From Bacteroidota bacterium (GTDB lineage: Bacteria > Bacteroidota > Bacteroidia > Bacteroidales > F082): DNA of 64,000 bases. The notes under the pieces were generated by a model that worked only from the letters and a program-made list of their open reading frames with translations, ran no database searches and was not told the origin of the DNA. Shown here in pieces: positions 28,730-36,291 of the stretch. The stretch is taken from NCBI GenBank assembly GCA_016715945.1, contig JADJXJ010000001.1:2540526-2604525 (forward strand), given 5' to 3'. The number at the start of each line of letters is the position of its first letter. Position 1 is the first letter of the stretch. Made by a program: the position numbers and the translations under genes.

Positions 28730-30709
28730 ATGCGCCGCTCAACGCTGATCATGTTGTTTTTCCACCTCCTGCTGGCAATGGCTGTGGCCAGGGCGCAGCA
28801 GCCCGATACGCTTTCGTTGCAGGAGGTGGAGGTCAGCGGCCAACGGATACGGACAACGCAAGGCAGCATCCCTGTGCAACGCCTCGACGCCCTGCAGCTG
28901 CAACACCTCTCAGGAAACAGCGTTGCTGATGCGATCCGACATTTTGCAGGCGTCCACGTCAAAGACTATGGCGGCATCGGCGGCCTGAAAACCATACAAG
29001 TACGCAGTCTGGGCGCGCAACATACGGGAGTGTTTGTGGATGGCGTGCCCATGACCGATGCCGCCACCGGACAAATCGACCTGGGCAGGCTGCTCATCGA
29101 CCTGGCCGACGACCTCAGCCTGACCACTGGTGGCAGCGTGGAGCTTTTCCAGCCTGCCCGCTGGTACAGCCAGGCTTCGGCCCTGGCGCTGCAAACCATC
29201 AGCCCCGACTTTGCGCACCAACACAGCAAAGCACGTGCTGGCCTGCGGATCGGCTCGTTCGGATTGATCCAGCCTTTTGCCATGGCCGACATCCGGGTGT
29301 CGGCACACAGCCGCGCACAGCTGGCCGGGCGATACCTCAAAGCCCATGGCACCTATCCCTTCCTGATCCGAAACGGACAGCAAAACGATGAATGGGCCAC
29401 ACGCAGCAATGCCGACGTTCACAACCCCGGCCTCCAGGCCAAAGTCATCCACCAGAACGGACGCCATACCCTCGACTATGGCGCTATCTTCGACCACAAC
29501 AACAGAGGGCTGCCCGGCGCCGTCACCTTCTACAACCCTCAGGCCTCGCAACGCCTCGCGAACACCGACCTCAGCCAGCACATCCGCTGGAATGCCCGCA
29601 CCGGCAGCTGGCGCCAACAGCTCCTGCTCCGTCATGCCCTCATGCACCTGCACTACGAAGACCCCGACTTCCTGAATGCCCAGGGTCATCTGGAACAAAA
29701 CTACCGGCAGCAGGAATACTACCTCTCGCATACCATCGGAACCGAACGCGGTGCGTATCGTTTTGTGGCAGCCAACGACCTCACCCTCAATACCCTCGAC
29801 GCAAAACACCTCACGCTCGATCCCCGCCGTTTCAGCTGGCACCAGCTTGTGGCGGCCGGCTGGCAAAACAGCCGCTGGGAAAGCACAGCCCACCTGCTCT
29901 GGCTCCACGCCTTCGAACTCGAAAGCGCCTCCGGCAACCCAATAAGCCACCATCCGCTCAGTCCGGGGTTCAGCCTGGCCTGGCGCACAGCCGCACATTC
30001 CACCTCGAAAATCCGCTTCGTAACTAAAGAAGCCTTCCGCCTGCCCGGCTTTAACGACCTGTACTACAACATTGTGGGCAATCCAGTGCTTAAACCCGAA
30101 AAAGCTACCATGTTCAGCCTGGGATGGGCAGCTGAGGCCCACCGGCAAGACCATCATTTTCGCTGGCAACTCGACGTGTTTCACCATCAGCTGCGAGACA
30201 AAATCATCGCCATCCCCACCAAAAACCTCTTCGTGTGGTCGATGCGAAACCTGGGCAAAGTATCGGCCTCAGGTGCCGAAATGAGCCTGAACATGAACTC
30301 AAAGCTGTCAGGCCAATGGCAACTGAACCAGCATCTTAGCTACACTTTTCAGCGCGCTGTTGACCGCAGCTCGCCCGAAAGTCCGGCCTATGGCCATCAG
30401 ATCCAGTACATGCCCCTACATGCCCTCAACTGGTTCGGCCAGGCATCGCATGCCAACGGGATGTGGGTTGCCCTGAACGCCTACTTCAACAGCAAACGCT
30501 ACTACCTCCCTGAAAATACGACATCGAACCAGCTGCCGGCCTGGACTACCCTCGATCTGAGCCTGGGCAGTTCGATCCACAAGCTTGGCCTGCCGGCACA
30601 GGTCAAAGCCGAGGTCAGCAACCTGCTGAATGCTCAGTATGAGGTCATCCGGAGCTTCCCCATGCCCGGGCGTGCATTCCACCTCACCCTAACGGCACAT
30701 ATCGAATGA
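28730..30709 (+). CDS. btuB: TonB-dependent cobalamin receptor, BtuB-like
   Basis: A 659-residue outer-membrane receptor. A signal peptide ends near residue 24 (VARAQQP), a probable TonB box region follows (DTLSLQEVEVSG), then the plug domain with ADAIRHFAGVHVKDYGG and VFVDGVPM, and a 22-strand-type barrel ending in an aromatic residue pattern (FHLTLTAHIE). The B12 assignment rests on the upstream cobalamin riboswitch and the BtuG-like partner; the receptor sequence alone would only say TonB-dependent receptor. It overlaps the next gene by 4 bases (ATGA). No btuCDF genes follow. Confidence 0.88.
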   Translation: MRRSTLIMLFFHLLLAMAVARAQQPDTLSLQEVEVSGQRIRTTQGSIPVQRLDALQLQHLSGNSVADAIRHFAGVHVKDYGGIGGLKTIQVRSLGAQHTGVFVDGVPMTDAATGQIDLGRLLIDLADDLSLTTGGSVELFQPARWYSQASALALQTISPDFAHQHSKARAGLRIGSFGLIQPFAMADIRVSAHSRAQLAGRYLKAHGTYPFLIRNGQQNDEWATRSNADVHNPGLQAKVIHQNGRHTLDYGAIFDHNNRGLPGAVTFYNPQASQRLANTDLSQHIRWNARTGSWRQQLLLRHALMHLHYEDPDFLNAQGHLEQNYRQQEYYLSHTIGTERGAYRFVAANDLTLNTLDAKHLTLDPRRFSWHQLVAAGWQNSRWESTAHLLWLHAFELESASGNPISHHPLSPGFSLAWRTAAHSTSKIRFVTKEAFRLPGFNDLYYNIVGNPVLKPEKATMFSLGWAAEAHRQDHHFRWQLDVFHHQLRDKIIAIPTKNLFVWSMRNLGKVSASGAEMSLNMNSKLSGQWQLNQHLSYTFQRAVDRSSPESPAYGHQIQYMPLHALNWFGQASHANGMWVALNAYFNSKRYYLPENTTSNQLPAWTTLDLSLGSSIHKLGLPAQVKAEVSNLLNAQYEVIRSFPMPGRAFHLTLTAHIE

Positions 30710-31767
30710 GAAATTTCGCCATCCTGTGCACTGCTGCCGCACTGTGCTTTGCCGCCTGCCGGAAAGAACAGCAACCACACCATCCGCCGGCTCCTGCCGC
30801 CAAAGGCCTCTATGTGCTCAACGAAGGCCTGTTCAACATGAACAACAGCTCCCTCACCCTGTACGACCTGGAGACCGGCATCGCTCAAACCGACTTTTTC
30901 GAACTGACAAACGGCCGGAAATTGGGCGACACAGGCAACGACATGGGCACATACGGCAGCAAACTTTATATCGTAACCACAGGCTCGAGTCAGCTTGAGG
31001 TGCTCGACAAAAAAACCGGCAAATCGGTAGCGCAGGTGCCCCTGTTCGAAGGCTCGCGTGCACGCCAGCCCCGCGCACTGGCCTTCCACAACGGATACGT
31101 CTTTGTGGCTTGCTTCGATGGCAAAGTGCTTGCCCTCGATACCCTGCAATTTGAACTGAAATACCTCGGACAGGCAGGACAAAATCCGGATGGTATGGTG
31201 CTGGCAAACCACAAGCTGTATGTCTCCAATTCCGGTGGACTGAACTTTCCGGCTTACGACAGTACCGTTTCGGTATTCGACCCGCAAACCCTCACCGAGC
31301 TCCGGCGCATCACAGTGGGCACCAATCCCGGTGCCATAGCCGCCGACGCCTATGGCGATGTGTACGTGGTGAGCCGCGGCAACTACAGCAACATCCCTTC
31401 GGGAATCACCGTCATCGACAGCCAAACCGACCTTCCCAAACTACGCCTCAACACCGAAGCCCTTCAGCTCTATGTGTTTGGCGACACCGCCTGGATCACT
31501 TGGATAGATTATGCCGGAAGCATGCAATCGCGCATTGCCCTGATGGATGTGCGCAGCAAACATATTGTCAACCCGCAATTTATCACCGATGGCACACAGC
31601 CCGAAACGGTGTACGGACTGCATGTGGACCGCAGCCGGGGATGGGTGTTTGTGGCCGATGCCCGTTCGTTTATCCACACCGGTCAGGTGCATGTGTACAA
31701 TTTGTCAGGAAAACGACAGCTGAGTTTCACCACCGGCATGAACCCCTCCCGCATGATCAGCTGGTAA
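30706..31767 (+). CDS. btuG: YncE/BtuG-like beta-propeller lipoprotein
   Basis: A 353-residue lipoprotein (signal peptide with lipobox FAAC, Cys19) followed by repeated blades of the YncE/YVTN type (for example VSVFDPQTLTELRRITVG and GNYSNIPSGITVID). In Bacteroides, BtuG is a surface propeller that binds cobalamin very tightly and caps BtuB. Here the gene overlaps the btuB-like stop by 4 bases and lies under the same riboswitch, so a BtuG role is well supported by context. Binding residues cannot be verified by eye. Last gene of the operon; a repeat array begins 12 bases after the stop. Confidence 0.82.
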   Translation: MRNFAILCTAAALCFAACRKEQQPHHPPAPAAKGLYVLNEGLFNMNNSSLTLYDLETGIAQTDFFELTNGRKLGDTGNDMGTYGSKLYIVTTGSSQLEVLDKKTGKSVAQVPLFEGSRARQPRALAFHNGYVFVACFDGKVLALDTLQFELKYLGQAGQNPDGMVLANHKLYVSNSGGLNFPAYDSTVSVFDPQTLTELRRITVGTNPGAIAADAYGDVYVVSRGNYSNIPSGITVIDSQTDLPKLRLNTEALQLYVFGDTAWITWIDYAGSMQSRIALMDVRSKHIVNPQFITDGTQPETVYGLHVDRSRGWVFVADARSFIHTGQVHVYNLSGKRQLSFTTGMNPSRMISW

Positions 31768-31778
31768 AACCACCTGCC

Positions 31779-31844
31779 CCCCCTCGCCCCGTCACCCCGT
31801 CACCCGTCACCCCGTCACCCCGTCACCCTTTCGCCCCCTCGCCA
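31779..31844 (+). repeat. C-rich short-repeat array, left part (interrupted by IS)
   Basis: Units such as CCCCGTCA and CACCCGT repeat in tandem with small variations. The array continues on the far side of the IS element at 33399, and the two parts join into a normal CCCTCGCCAAGTCTCCCC phrase. Confidence 0.85.
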
Positions 31845-32030
31845 TGTCTCGTCCTAAAAAAAGTTGACACTTTTTTGATGACTCGCCTGACACAAATTTA
31901 CATTTTGTTTTTAGTCCTAAATCCGCTTAACGATTTTAATTTTGCATTGCCGATGAAAGCGGAAGTGAGCAATGCTGAGGAGCAACTCACCAGGAAATAA
32001 GTCGGTGGCTGACGAAGTAATTCGTTTATG

Positions 32031-32057
32031 AAGCCGGGTAGCAATATCCGGCTTTTC
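32031..32057 (+). terminator. Terminator-like hairpin inside the IS
   Basis: AAGCCGG and CCGGCTT pair around a 10-base loop and are followed by TTTTCGTT on the + strand. It could block external transcription from entering the transposase region antisense. Confidence 0.4.
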
Positions 32058-32094
32058 GTTGAATTACTTTAGAAGCCCCAATGCCTCAAAAAAC

Positions 32095-33012
32095 CTAAAC
32101 CTCTTCCATATCCACTTGCTTTTGTTTAGGTTGATAATAGTTCTTCCACAAGCGTTTTGGCATTGTACCATTGTTGAGGGAATGAGCCTCAAAAGGCGTT
32201 AGGTTGCCTATGCTGCTGTGTGGGCGAAGATGGTTGTAGGTGCTGATGGCAATAGCTACCGCTTCTTGAGCATGTGCAAAGGATTGGGAGCTTTCTTCCA
32301 GCAATTCTGTTTTCAGTATGCCGTTTACCCTTTCGGCAATGGCGTTTTGCAGCGGGTCGCCATTCTCAGTCATGGATATTTTGATGCGGTTTTTTTTCAG
32401 TATTTCCACATACTCATGGCAGCAGTATTGCACGCCTCTATCGCTGTGGTGGATTAAACCTTTGGTGTTTGGATTGTTTTTCAGTGCCTGTTTCAGTGCC
32501 AAAGTAGTGCCTTTTGCCGATAGGGTTTTATGAAGGCAAAATCCCACAATCTTTCGACTGAAGGCATCTGTAATCAAGCTCAGATAGCCAAAGCCATCGC
32601 CAATAACAATGTAGGTGATATCACACACCCACAGTTGGTTGGCAGCAATGGGAATGAACTCTTTTATCAGGTTGGGATACTTTCGGTAAGGGTGGTCGCT
32701 ATCAGTGGTTTTGGCTTTCCTTCTGCGAACGCGAACCAGCAAACCATACTCCCGCAACACATCAAAGAAGGCATCTCTGCCCATACTGATGGTGTGTTGC
32801 TGGAGGAAACTGTCCATCATACCAAAGAGTTTCCTGCCTCCAATTCGCTTTTGCAGCTTTCGGTGGCGAAGCACTTCCTGCACAATCAGTTCCGCTTGAA
32901 ACGCCTCTTTTTCCTGTTGTTTTTGGTACTGATAATAGGCTTGCCTGCTGTAACCAAGCAATGAGCAACACAAACCGGTTACCCGGTCAGGCTCCTGCTG
33001 CTCCACTTTCAA
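32095..33012 (-). CDS. IS3-family transposase OrfB (DDE integrase)
   Basis: Catalytic subunit with an HTH_21-type N-terminal segment and an rve integrase core. The triad is D131 (WVCDITY), D191 (HHSDRG) and E227 (AIAERVN), spacing D-x35-E, intact. The C-terminal YNHLRPHSSIG is typical of IS3 OrfB. The annotated 305-residue frame starts at a TTG only because no ATG is available. The natural product would be an OrfAB fusion made by -1 frameshifting at the A6G site upstream, continuing in frame through AWHQAVLK into this ORF. Confidence 0.93.
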   Translation of the reverse strand: MKVEQQEPDRVTGLCCSLLGYSRQAYYQYQKQQEKEAFQAELIVQEVLRHRKLQKRIGGRKLFGMMDSFLQQHTISMGRDAFFDVLREYGLLVRVRRRKAKTTDSDHPYRKYPNLIKEFIPIAANQLWVCDITYIVIGDGFGYLSLITDAFSRKIVGFCLHKTLSAKGTTLALKQALKNNPNTKGLIHHSDRGVQYCCHEYVEILKKNRIKISMTENGDPLQNAIAERVNGILKTELLEESSQSFAHAQEAVAIAISTYNHLRPHSSIGNLTPFEAHSLNNGTMPKRLWKNYYQPKQKQVDMEEV

Positions 33013-33343
33013 GACTGCTTGGTGCCATGCTTTTTTCGCAGGTCAATGCCGTATTGCTCCTTGCCAATATCCACCAACGCCTCCAACAGCTTGTTGTAAA
33101 GCCTTGCCTGCCGCAGTTCATGCTGCAATAGCTTTACCTCCTTAGGTAAATCCTCCATAGGCTTTACATCCGCTTGTTTGGACGGCTTCAGAGATTGGTG
33201 CCCTTGCCCTTAAAATCCTGAACCCATTGATGTATGATTTGGAAACTGATGCCATACTTGGCTTGCAAATGGCGGTAAGTGCCACCGCCCGACAGGTAAT
33301 CTGCTATTACCCGTTCCTTTAATTTTTGATCGTACTTTTTCAT
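33009..33343 (-). pseudogene. IS3 orfA, split by a frameshift
   Basis: The first part (ATG at 33343, stop at 33188-33190) encodes 51 residues with the expected HTH (YRHLQAKYGISFQIIHQWV). The leucine-zipper/coiled-coil part of OrfA continues in the -1 frame (KEVKLLQHELRQARLYNKLL, stop at 33009-33011). A -1 shift is needed within about 20 bases of GGGCAAGGGC, where no standard slippery heptamer is evident. This is therefore probably a one-base mutation or a sequencing error, and OrfA may be inactive. A TTG at 33379 overlapping IRR is a less likely start. Confidence 0.7.
33030..33036 (-). other. A6G slippery heptamer for -1 frameshifting
   Basis: On the minus strand the heptamer A AAA AAG is in the zero frame of the orfA zipper part (CGA AAA AAG). 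Slipping back one base enters the orfB frame. This is the classic IS3-family programmed-frameshift site. Confidence 0.8.
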
Positions 33344-33398
33344 CTTTTCTTGTCCTAATTTAAGTTGATTTTTTGTCAACCTATTTCAGGACGAGACA

Positions 33399-33530
33399 CC
33401 AAGTCTCCCCTTCGCCAAGTCTCCCCTTCGCCAAGTCGCCCCGTCACCAAGTCACCCCTCTCCCCGTCGCCCAGTCTCCCCCTCGCCCCGTCTCCCCCTC
33501 GCCACCCGCCACCCGTAACTCGCACATCCC
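33399..33530 (+). repeat. C-rich short-repeat array, right part
   Basis: Continuation of the array left of the IS: repeats of AAGTCTCCCCTTCGCC, then CCCCGTCACC and CCACCCGCCACCCGTAACTCG. Pyrimidine-rich on the + strand. Confidence 0.85.
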
Positions 33531-33552
33531 AAATCTATCTATCCTCAACAAT

Positions 33553-33870
33553 TGAACACAGATAACACAGATCAAGCTGATTCACGCTGTTTCTTATCTG
33601 CGTCTATCTGTTCAATCTGCGTCATCACTGTTCTATCCTCAACAATGGAACGCTATTACACAGATCAAGCTGATTCACGCTGTTTCTTATCTGCGTCTAT
33701 CTGCTCAATCAGCGTCCTCAGTGTTCCATCCTAAATATTGGAACGCTGATAACACTGATCAGGCTGATTCACGCTGTTTCTTATCTGCGTCTATCTGTTC
33801 AATCAGCGTCCTCAGTGTTCCATCCTAAATATTGGAACGCTGATAACACTGATCAGGCTGATTTTCACGG
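33553..33870 (+). repeat. Tandem ~94 bp palindromic repeats, locus 1
   Basis: Four units start at 33553, 33647, 33740 and 33834, spaced 93-94 bases; the last is truncated. Each begins GGAACGCTGATAACACTGAT (or a variant) and ends TCAGCGTCCTCAGTGTTCC, so the two ends form an imperfect inverted repeat. Units are joined by the linker ATCCTAAATATT. Short frames inside are not genes. Confidence 0.9.
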
Positions 33871-34020
33871 ATACAACCAACGATAACCAACGACAACAAT
33901 GACAACTACCGTCAACTTCCCGCCACCCGCCACTCGCCACCCGTAACAAACTACCCGTAACCCGCCACTCGCCCCCCGTAACCCCTTGAATCTTTGAATC
34001 CCCCTGCCCACTGTCATTTC
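33871..34020 (+). repeat. Composite short repeats before the DUF4143 gene
   Basis: In order: ACCAACGACAACAATGACAAC-type 9-mers, then CCCGCCACCCGCCACTCGCC and CCCGTAACCC-type units, then TTGAATCTTTGAATC. The same order recurs at other loci in the window. Confidence 0.8.
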
Positions 34021-34057
34021 CTATATCAGTGTTATTTTTAGGGTTGTAGGCATAAAA

Positions 34058-34082
34058 ACATTTCAGAAATGTGTTATATTTG
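34058..34082 (+). promoter_or_regulatory. Operator-like palindrome and -7 box TATATTTG
   Basis: A perfect inverted repeat ACATTTcagAAATGT lies just upstream of an exact TAnnTTTG box (34075-34082), 18 bases before the DUF4143 ATPase start. Confidence 0.45.
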
Positions 34083-34100
34083 TGGTTACAACCATAAAAA

Positions 34101-35324
34101 ATGCCGATGATAAAAAGAGATTTATATCTTAACCAACTCCGCGAATTCATTGATAAACCCCTTATCAAAGTCATCACGGGCATAAGGCGCTGCGGAAAAT
34201 CGGCCATGCTGCTGATGCTCAAGGATGAGTTGATGGGCCGGGGTGTGGATGACGAAAACATTATCCACATAAATTTCGAAAGCTTCAATTATGCCGACCT
34301 GCACGAAGCTGACAAATTATATGCACACATAAAATCAAAAATCACCAATAGGCGGCCTTATTATGTGTTGCTTGATGAAATACAGGAAGTAAAAGGTTGG
34401 GAAAGAGCGGTGGATGCATTACTGGTCGATTTTCATGCCGACATCTATATCACAGGATCAAACGCTCATCTGCTATCCTCTGAACTAGCTACTTACCTGG
34501 CCGGAAGATATGTTGAAATTCAAATATACACCTTGTCTTTTTCAGAATATCTCCGGTTCCGGGGCTGGCAGAAAAAGGATGACGCTGTTGCCCTGAGGGC
34601 TGAGTTTTCAAAATTTTTGCGCATGGGTGGTTTTCCGGTTATTCACATTGCCGATTATTCCACCGATTCTGCTTACAGGATAATTTACGACATCTACTCT
34701 TCGGCCATTTTGCGCGATACCGTACAAAGGCACAACATTCGTGATGTGGAACTGCTCGAAAGAGTGGTCAGGTTTGTGTTTGATAATGTGGGCAATAAGT
34801 TCTCTGCAAAGAATGTGGCCGATTATTTCAAGAGCCAGCAGCGGAAAATAGATCTTAATACGGTGTACAACTACCTGAATGCGCTCGAAAGTGCCTTTAT
34901 TATCTACAAAGTGCCCCGTTACGACGTGAAAGGCCGTGAAATCCTGAAGACCTTCGAGAAGTATTTTGTGGGAGATCAGTCGTTGCTTTACGCTTTAATG
35001 GGCTACAGGGACCGATGGATTTCGGGAGTGCTCGAAAACATCGTATTGCTGGAACTTAAAAGAAGGGGATACCGGGTCTTCGTTGGCAAGGCAGACGATA
35101 AGGAAATTGACTTTGTAGCAGAAAAACAAGAAAGAAAAGTATATGTGCAGGTAACCTGGAAAATGACTGAGCAAAGTACCATCGACCGTGAGTTTGCCCC
35201 CCTGAGAAACCTGCGCGACCATCACCCCAAATATGTGGTTAGCATGGACGAAAACTGGACCGATAATATCGACGGCATACAACATATGCACATTGCCGAT
35301 TTTTTGCTCCTGGATAACTTGTAA
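34101..35324 (+). CDS. AAA-family ATPase with DUF4143 domain
   Basis: A 407-residue cytoplasmic protein. Walker A is GIRRCGKS (27-34) and Walker B YVLLDEIQ (about 90-97) in an AAA_14 domain. The C-terminal DUF4143 domain (about 195-370) includes a winged-helix-like segment (DYFKSQQRKIDLNTVYNYL) and a nuclease-like core (GKADDKEIDFVAEK). The latter resembles a PD-(D/E)xK fold with D, E and K in order. This family is widespread and its role is unresolved. It stands alone between two repeat blocks, with its own promoter and a possible operator. AT content is higher than in the 20-31 kb genes. Confidence 0.88.
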   Translation: MPMIKRDLYLNQLREFIDKPLIKVITGIRRCGKSAMLLMLKDELMGRGVDDENIIHINFESFNYADLHEADKLYAHIKSKITNRRPYYVLLDEIQEVKGWERAVDALLVDFHADIYITGSNAHLLSSELATYLAGRYVEIQIYTLSFSEYLRFRGWQKKDDAVALRAEFSKFLRMGGFPVIHIADYSTDSAYRIIYDIYSSAILRDTVQRHNIRDVELLERVVRFVFDNVGNKFSAKNVADYFKSQQRKIDLNTVYNYLNALESAFIIYKVPRYDVKGREILKTFEKYFVGDQSLLYALMGYRDRWISGVLENIVLLELKRRGYRVFVGKADDKEIDFVAEKQERKVYVQVTWKMTEQSTIDREFAPLRNLRDHHPKYVVSMDENWTDNIDGIQHMHIADFLLLDNL

Positions 35325-35636
35325 AACACTTGCTCCTGGCCAGGCCAGGGGGACATCATCAGCATAATAACATCGCCAAATAACCAAATAAGCCAATTGT
35401 GCCAGGCAATGGCGATGCACCAACATTCGATCCGGATACCACAAATAACTCATCCAGGGATGCGTAAGTTTGAGGTACTAAGTTTGAGGTACATTGTGTT
35501 GTAAAACAGATAGATATATTTACAAATTAACCACGACAACCACCGACAACTATGACAACTCCCACTACTACGACACCCCCCGTAACCCGCAACTCGCTAC
35601 CAGTAACCCCTTGAATCTTTCTATCCTATAATAAAT
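35325..35636 (+). repeat. Intergenic spacer then composite short repeats
   Basis: 35325-35519 shows nothing recognisable apart from a short direct repeat AGTTTGAGGTAC (near 35470 and 35483). 35520-35636 carries ACGACAACCACCGACAACTA-type units, then CCCGTAACCCGCAACTCG, then TTGAATCTTTCTATCC, leading into the 94 bp units. Confidence 0.7.
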
Positions 35637-35960
35637 GGAACGCAGATGACACTGATTTGGCTGATTTGCACTGTTTTTAATCTGTGACCATCTGCTCAAT
35701 CAGCGTCCTCAGTGTTCCATCCTAAATATTGGAACGCTGATAACACAGATCAAGCTGATTCACGCTGTTTCTTATCTGTGACCATCTGCTCAATCAGCGT
35801 CCTCAGTGTTCCATCCTAAATATTGGAACGCTGATAACACAGATCAAGCTGATTCACGCTGTTTCTTATCTGTGACCATCTGCTCAATCAGCGTCCTCAG
35901 TGTTCCATCCTAAATATTGGAACGCTGATAACACTGATCAGGCTGATTTTCACGGATACA
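35637..35960 (+). repeat. Tandem 94 bp palindromic repeats, locus 2
   Basis: Four units start at 35637, 35731, 35825 and 35919, exactly 94 bases apart; the last is truncated. They are the same element and orientation as at 33553. Internal units are nearly identical to one another, indicating recent tandem amplification or gene-conversion-like homogenisation. Confidence 0.92.
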
Positions 35961-36285
35961 ACCAACGATAACCAACGACAAAAACGACAACTACCGTCAA
36001 CTTCCCGTAACCCGTAACTCGCTTCCCGTAACTCGCTTCCCGCAACCCAGAACCCATTCTCTCCCCCTCTCCATGTCTCCCCCTCGCCAAGTCTCCCCTT
36101 CGCCCCCTCGCCCCGTCTCCCCCTCTCCAAGTCGCCCCCTCTCCAAGTCGCCCCCTCGCCCCCTCTCCAAGTCGCCCCCTCTCCAAGTCGCCCCCTCACC
36201 AAGTCGCCCCGTCTCCCCCTCTCCCCCTCGCCAAGTCACCCCGTCACCCGTCACTCCGTCACCCGTCACCCCGTCACCCAAACCC
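35961..36285 (+). repeat. C-rich short-repeat array
   Basis: GACAAC-type units, then CCCGTAACTCGCTT units, then a long run of CCCCCTCTCCAAGTCGCC-like units, then CCCCGTCACCCGTCACTCC. It ends 7 bases before the stop codon of the CotH gene. The complementary strand has GGGG tracts every 4-8 bases. Open frames across it (Ser-Pro-rich or Gly-Arg-rich) are repeat translations. Confidence 0.9.
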
Positions 36286-36291
36286 CTCCAT

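Larger units (their letters stand above)
31845..33398 (-). mobile_element. IS3-family insertion sequence, 1554 bp
   Basis: Terminal inverted repeats of 24 bp match at 21 positions; both ends share TGTCTCGTCCT. IRL is 31845-31868 and IRR 33375-33398. A 3 bp direct repeat CCA flanks it (31842-31844 and 33399-33401), as expected for IS3 elements. It encodes orfA (frameshifted) and orfB on the minus strand, with an A6G slippery site between them. About 230 bases of non-coding DNA lie between the left end and the orfB stop. Removing the element and one CCA restores an uninterrupted repeat phrase, so it inserted into an existing array. Confidence 0.93.

Noticed and set aside
33553..33870. Possible CRISPR array
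   Set aside because: Units abut with a constant short linker and have no unique spacers; no cas genes in the window.
35950..36281. Gly/Arg-rich minus-strand open frames across arrays (also 48746-49133 and 40126-40446)
   Set aside because: Same cause: repeat sequence lacking stops on that strand. Several overlapping frames are open at once, which is typical of repeats, not genes.
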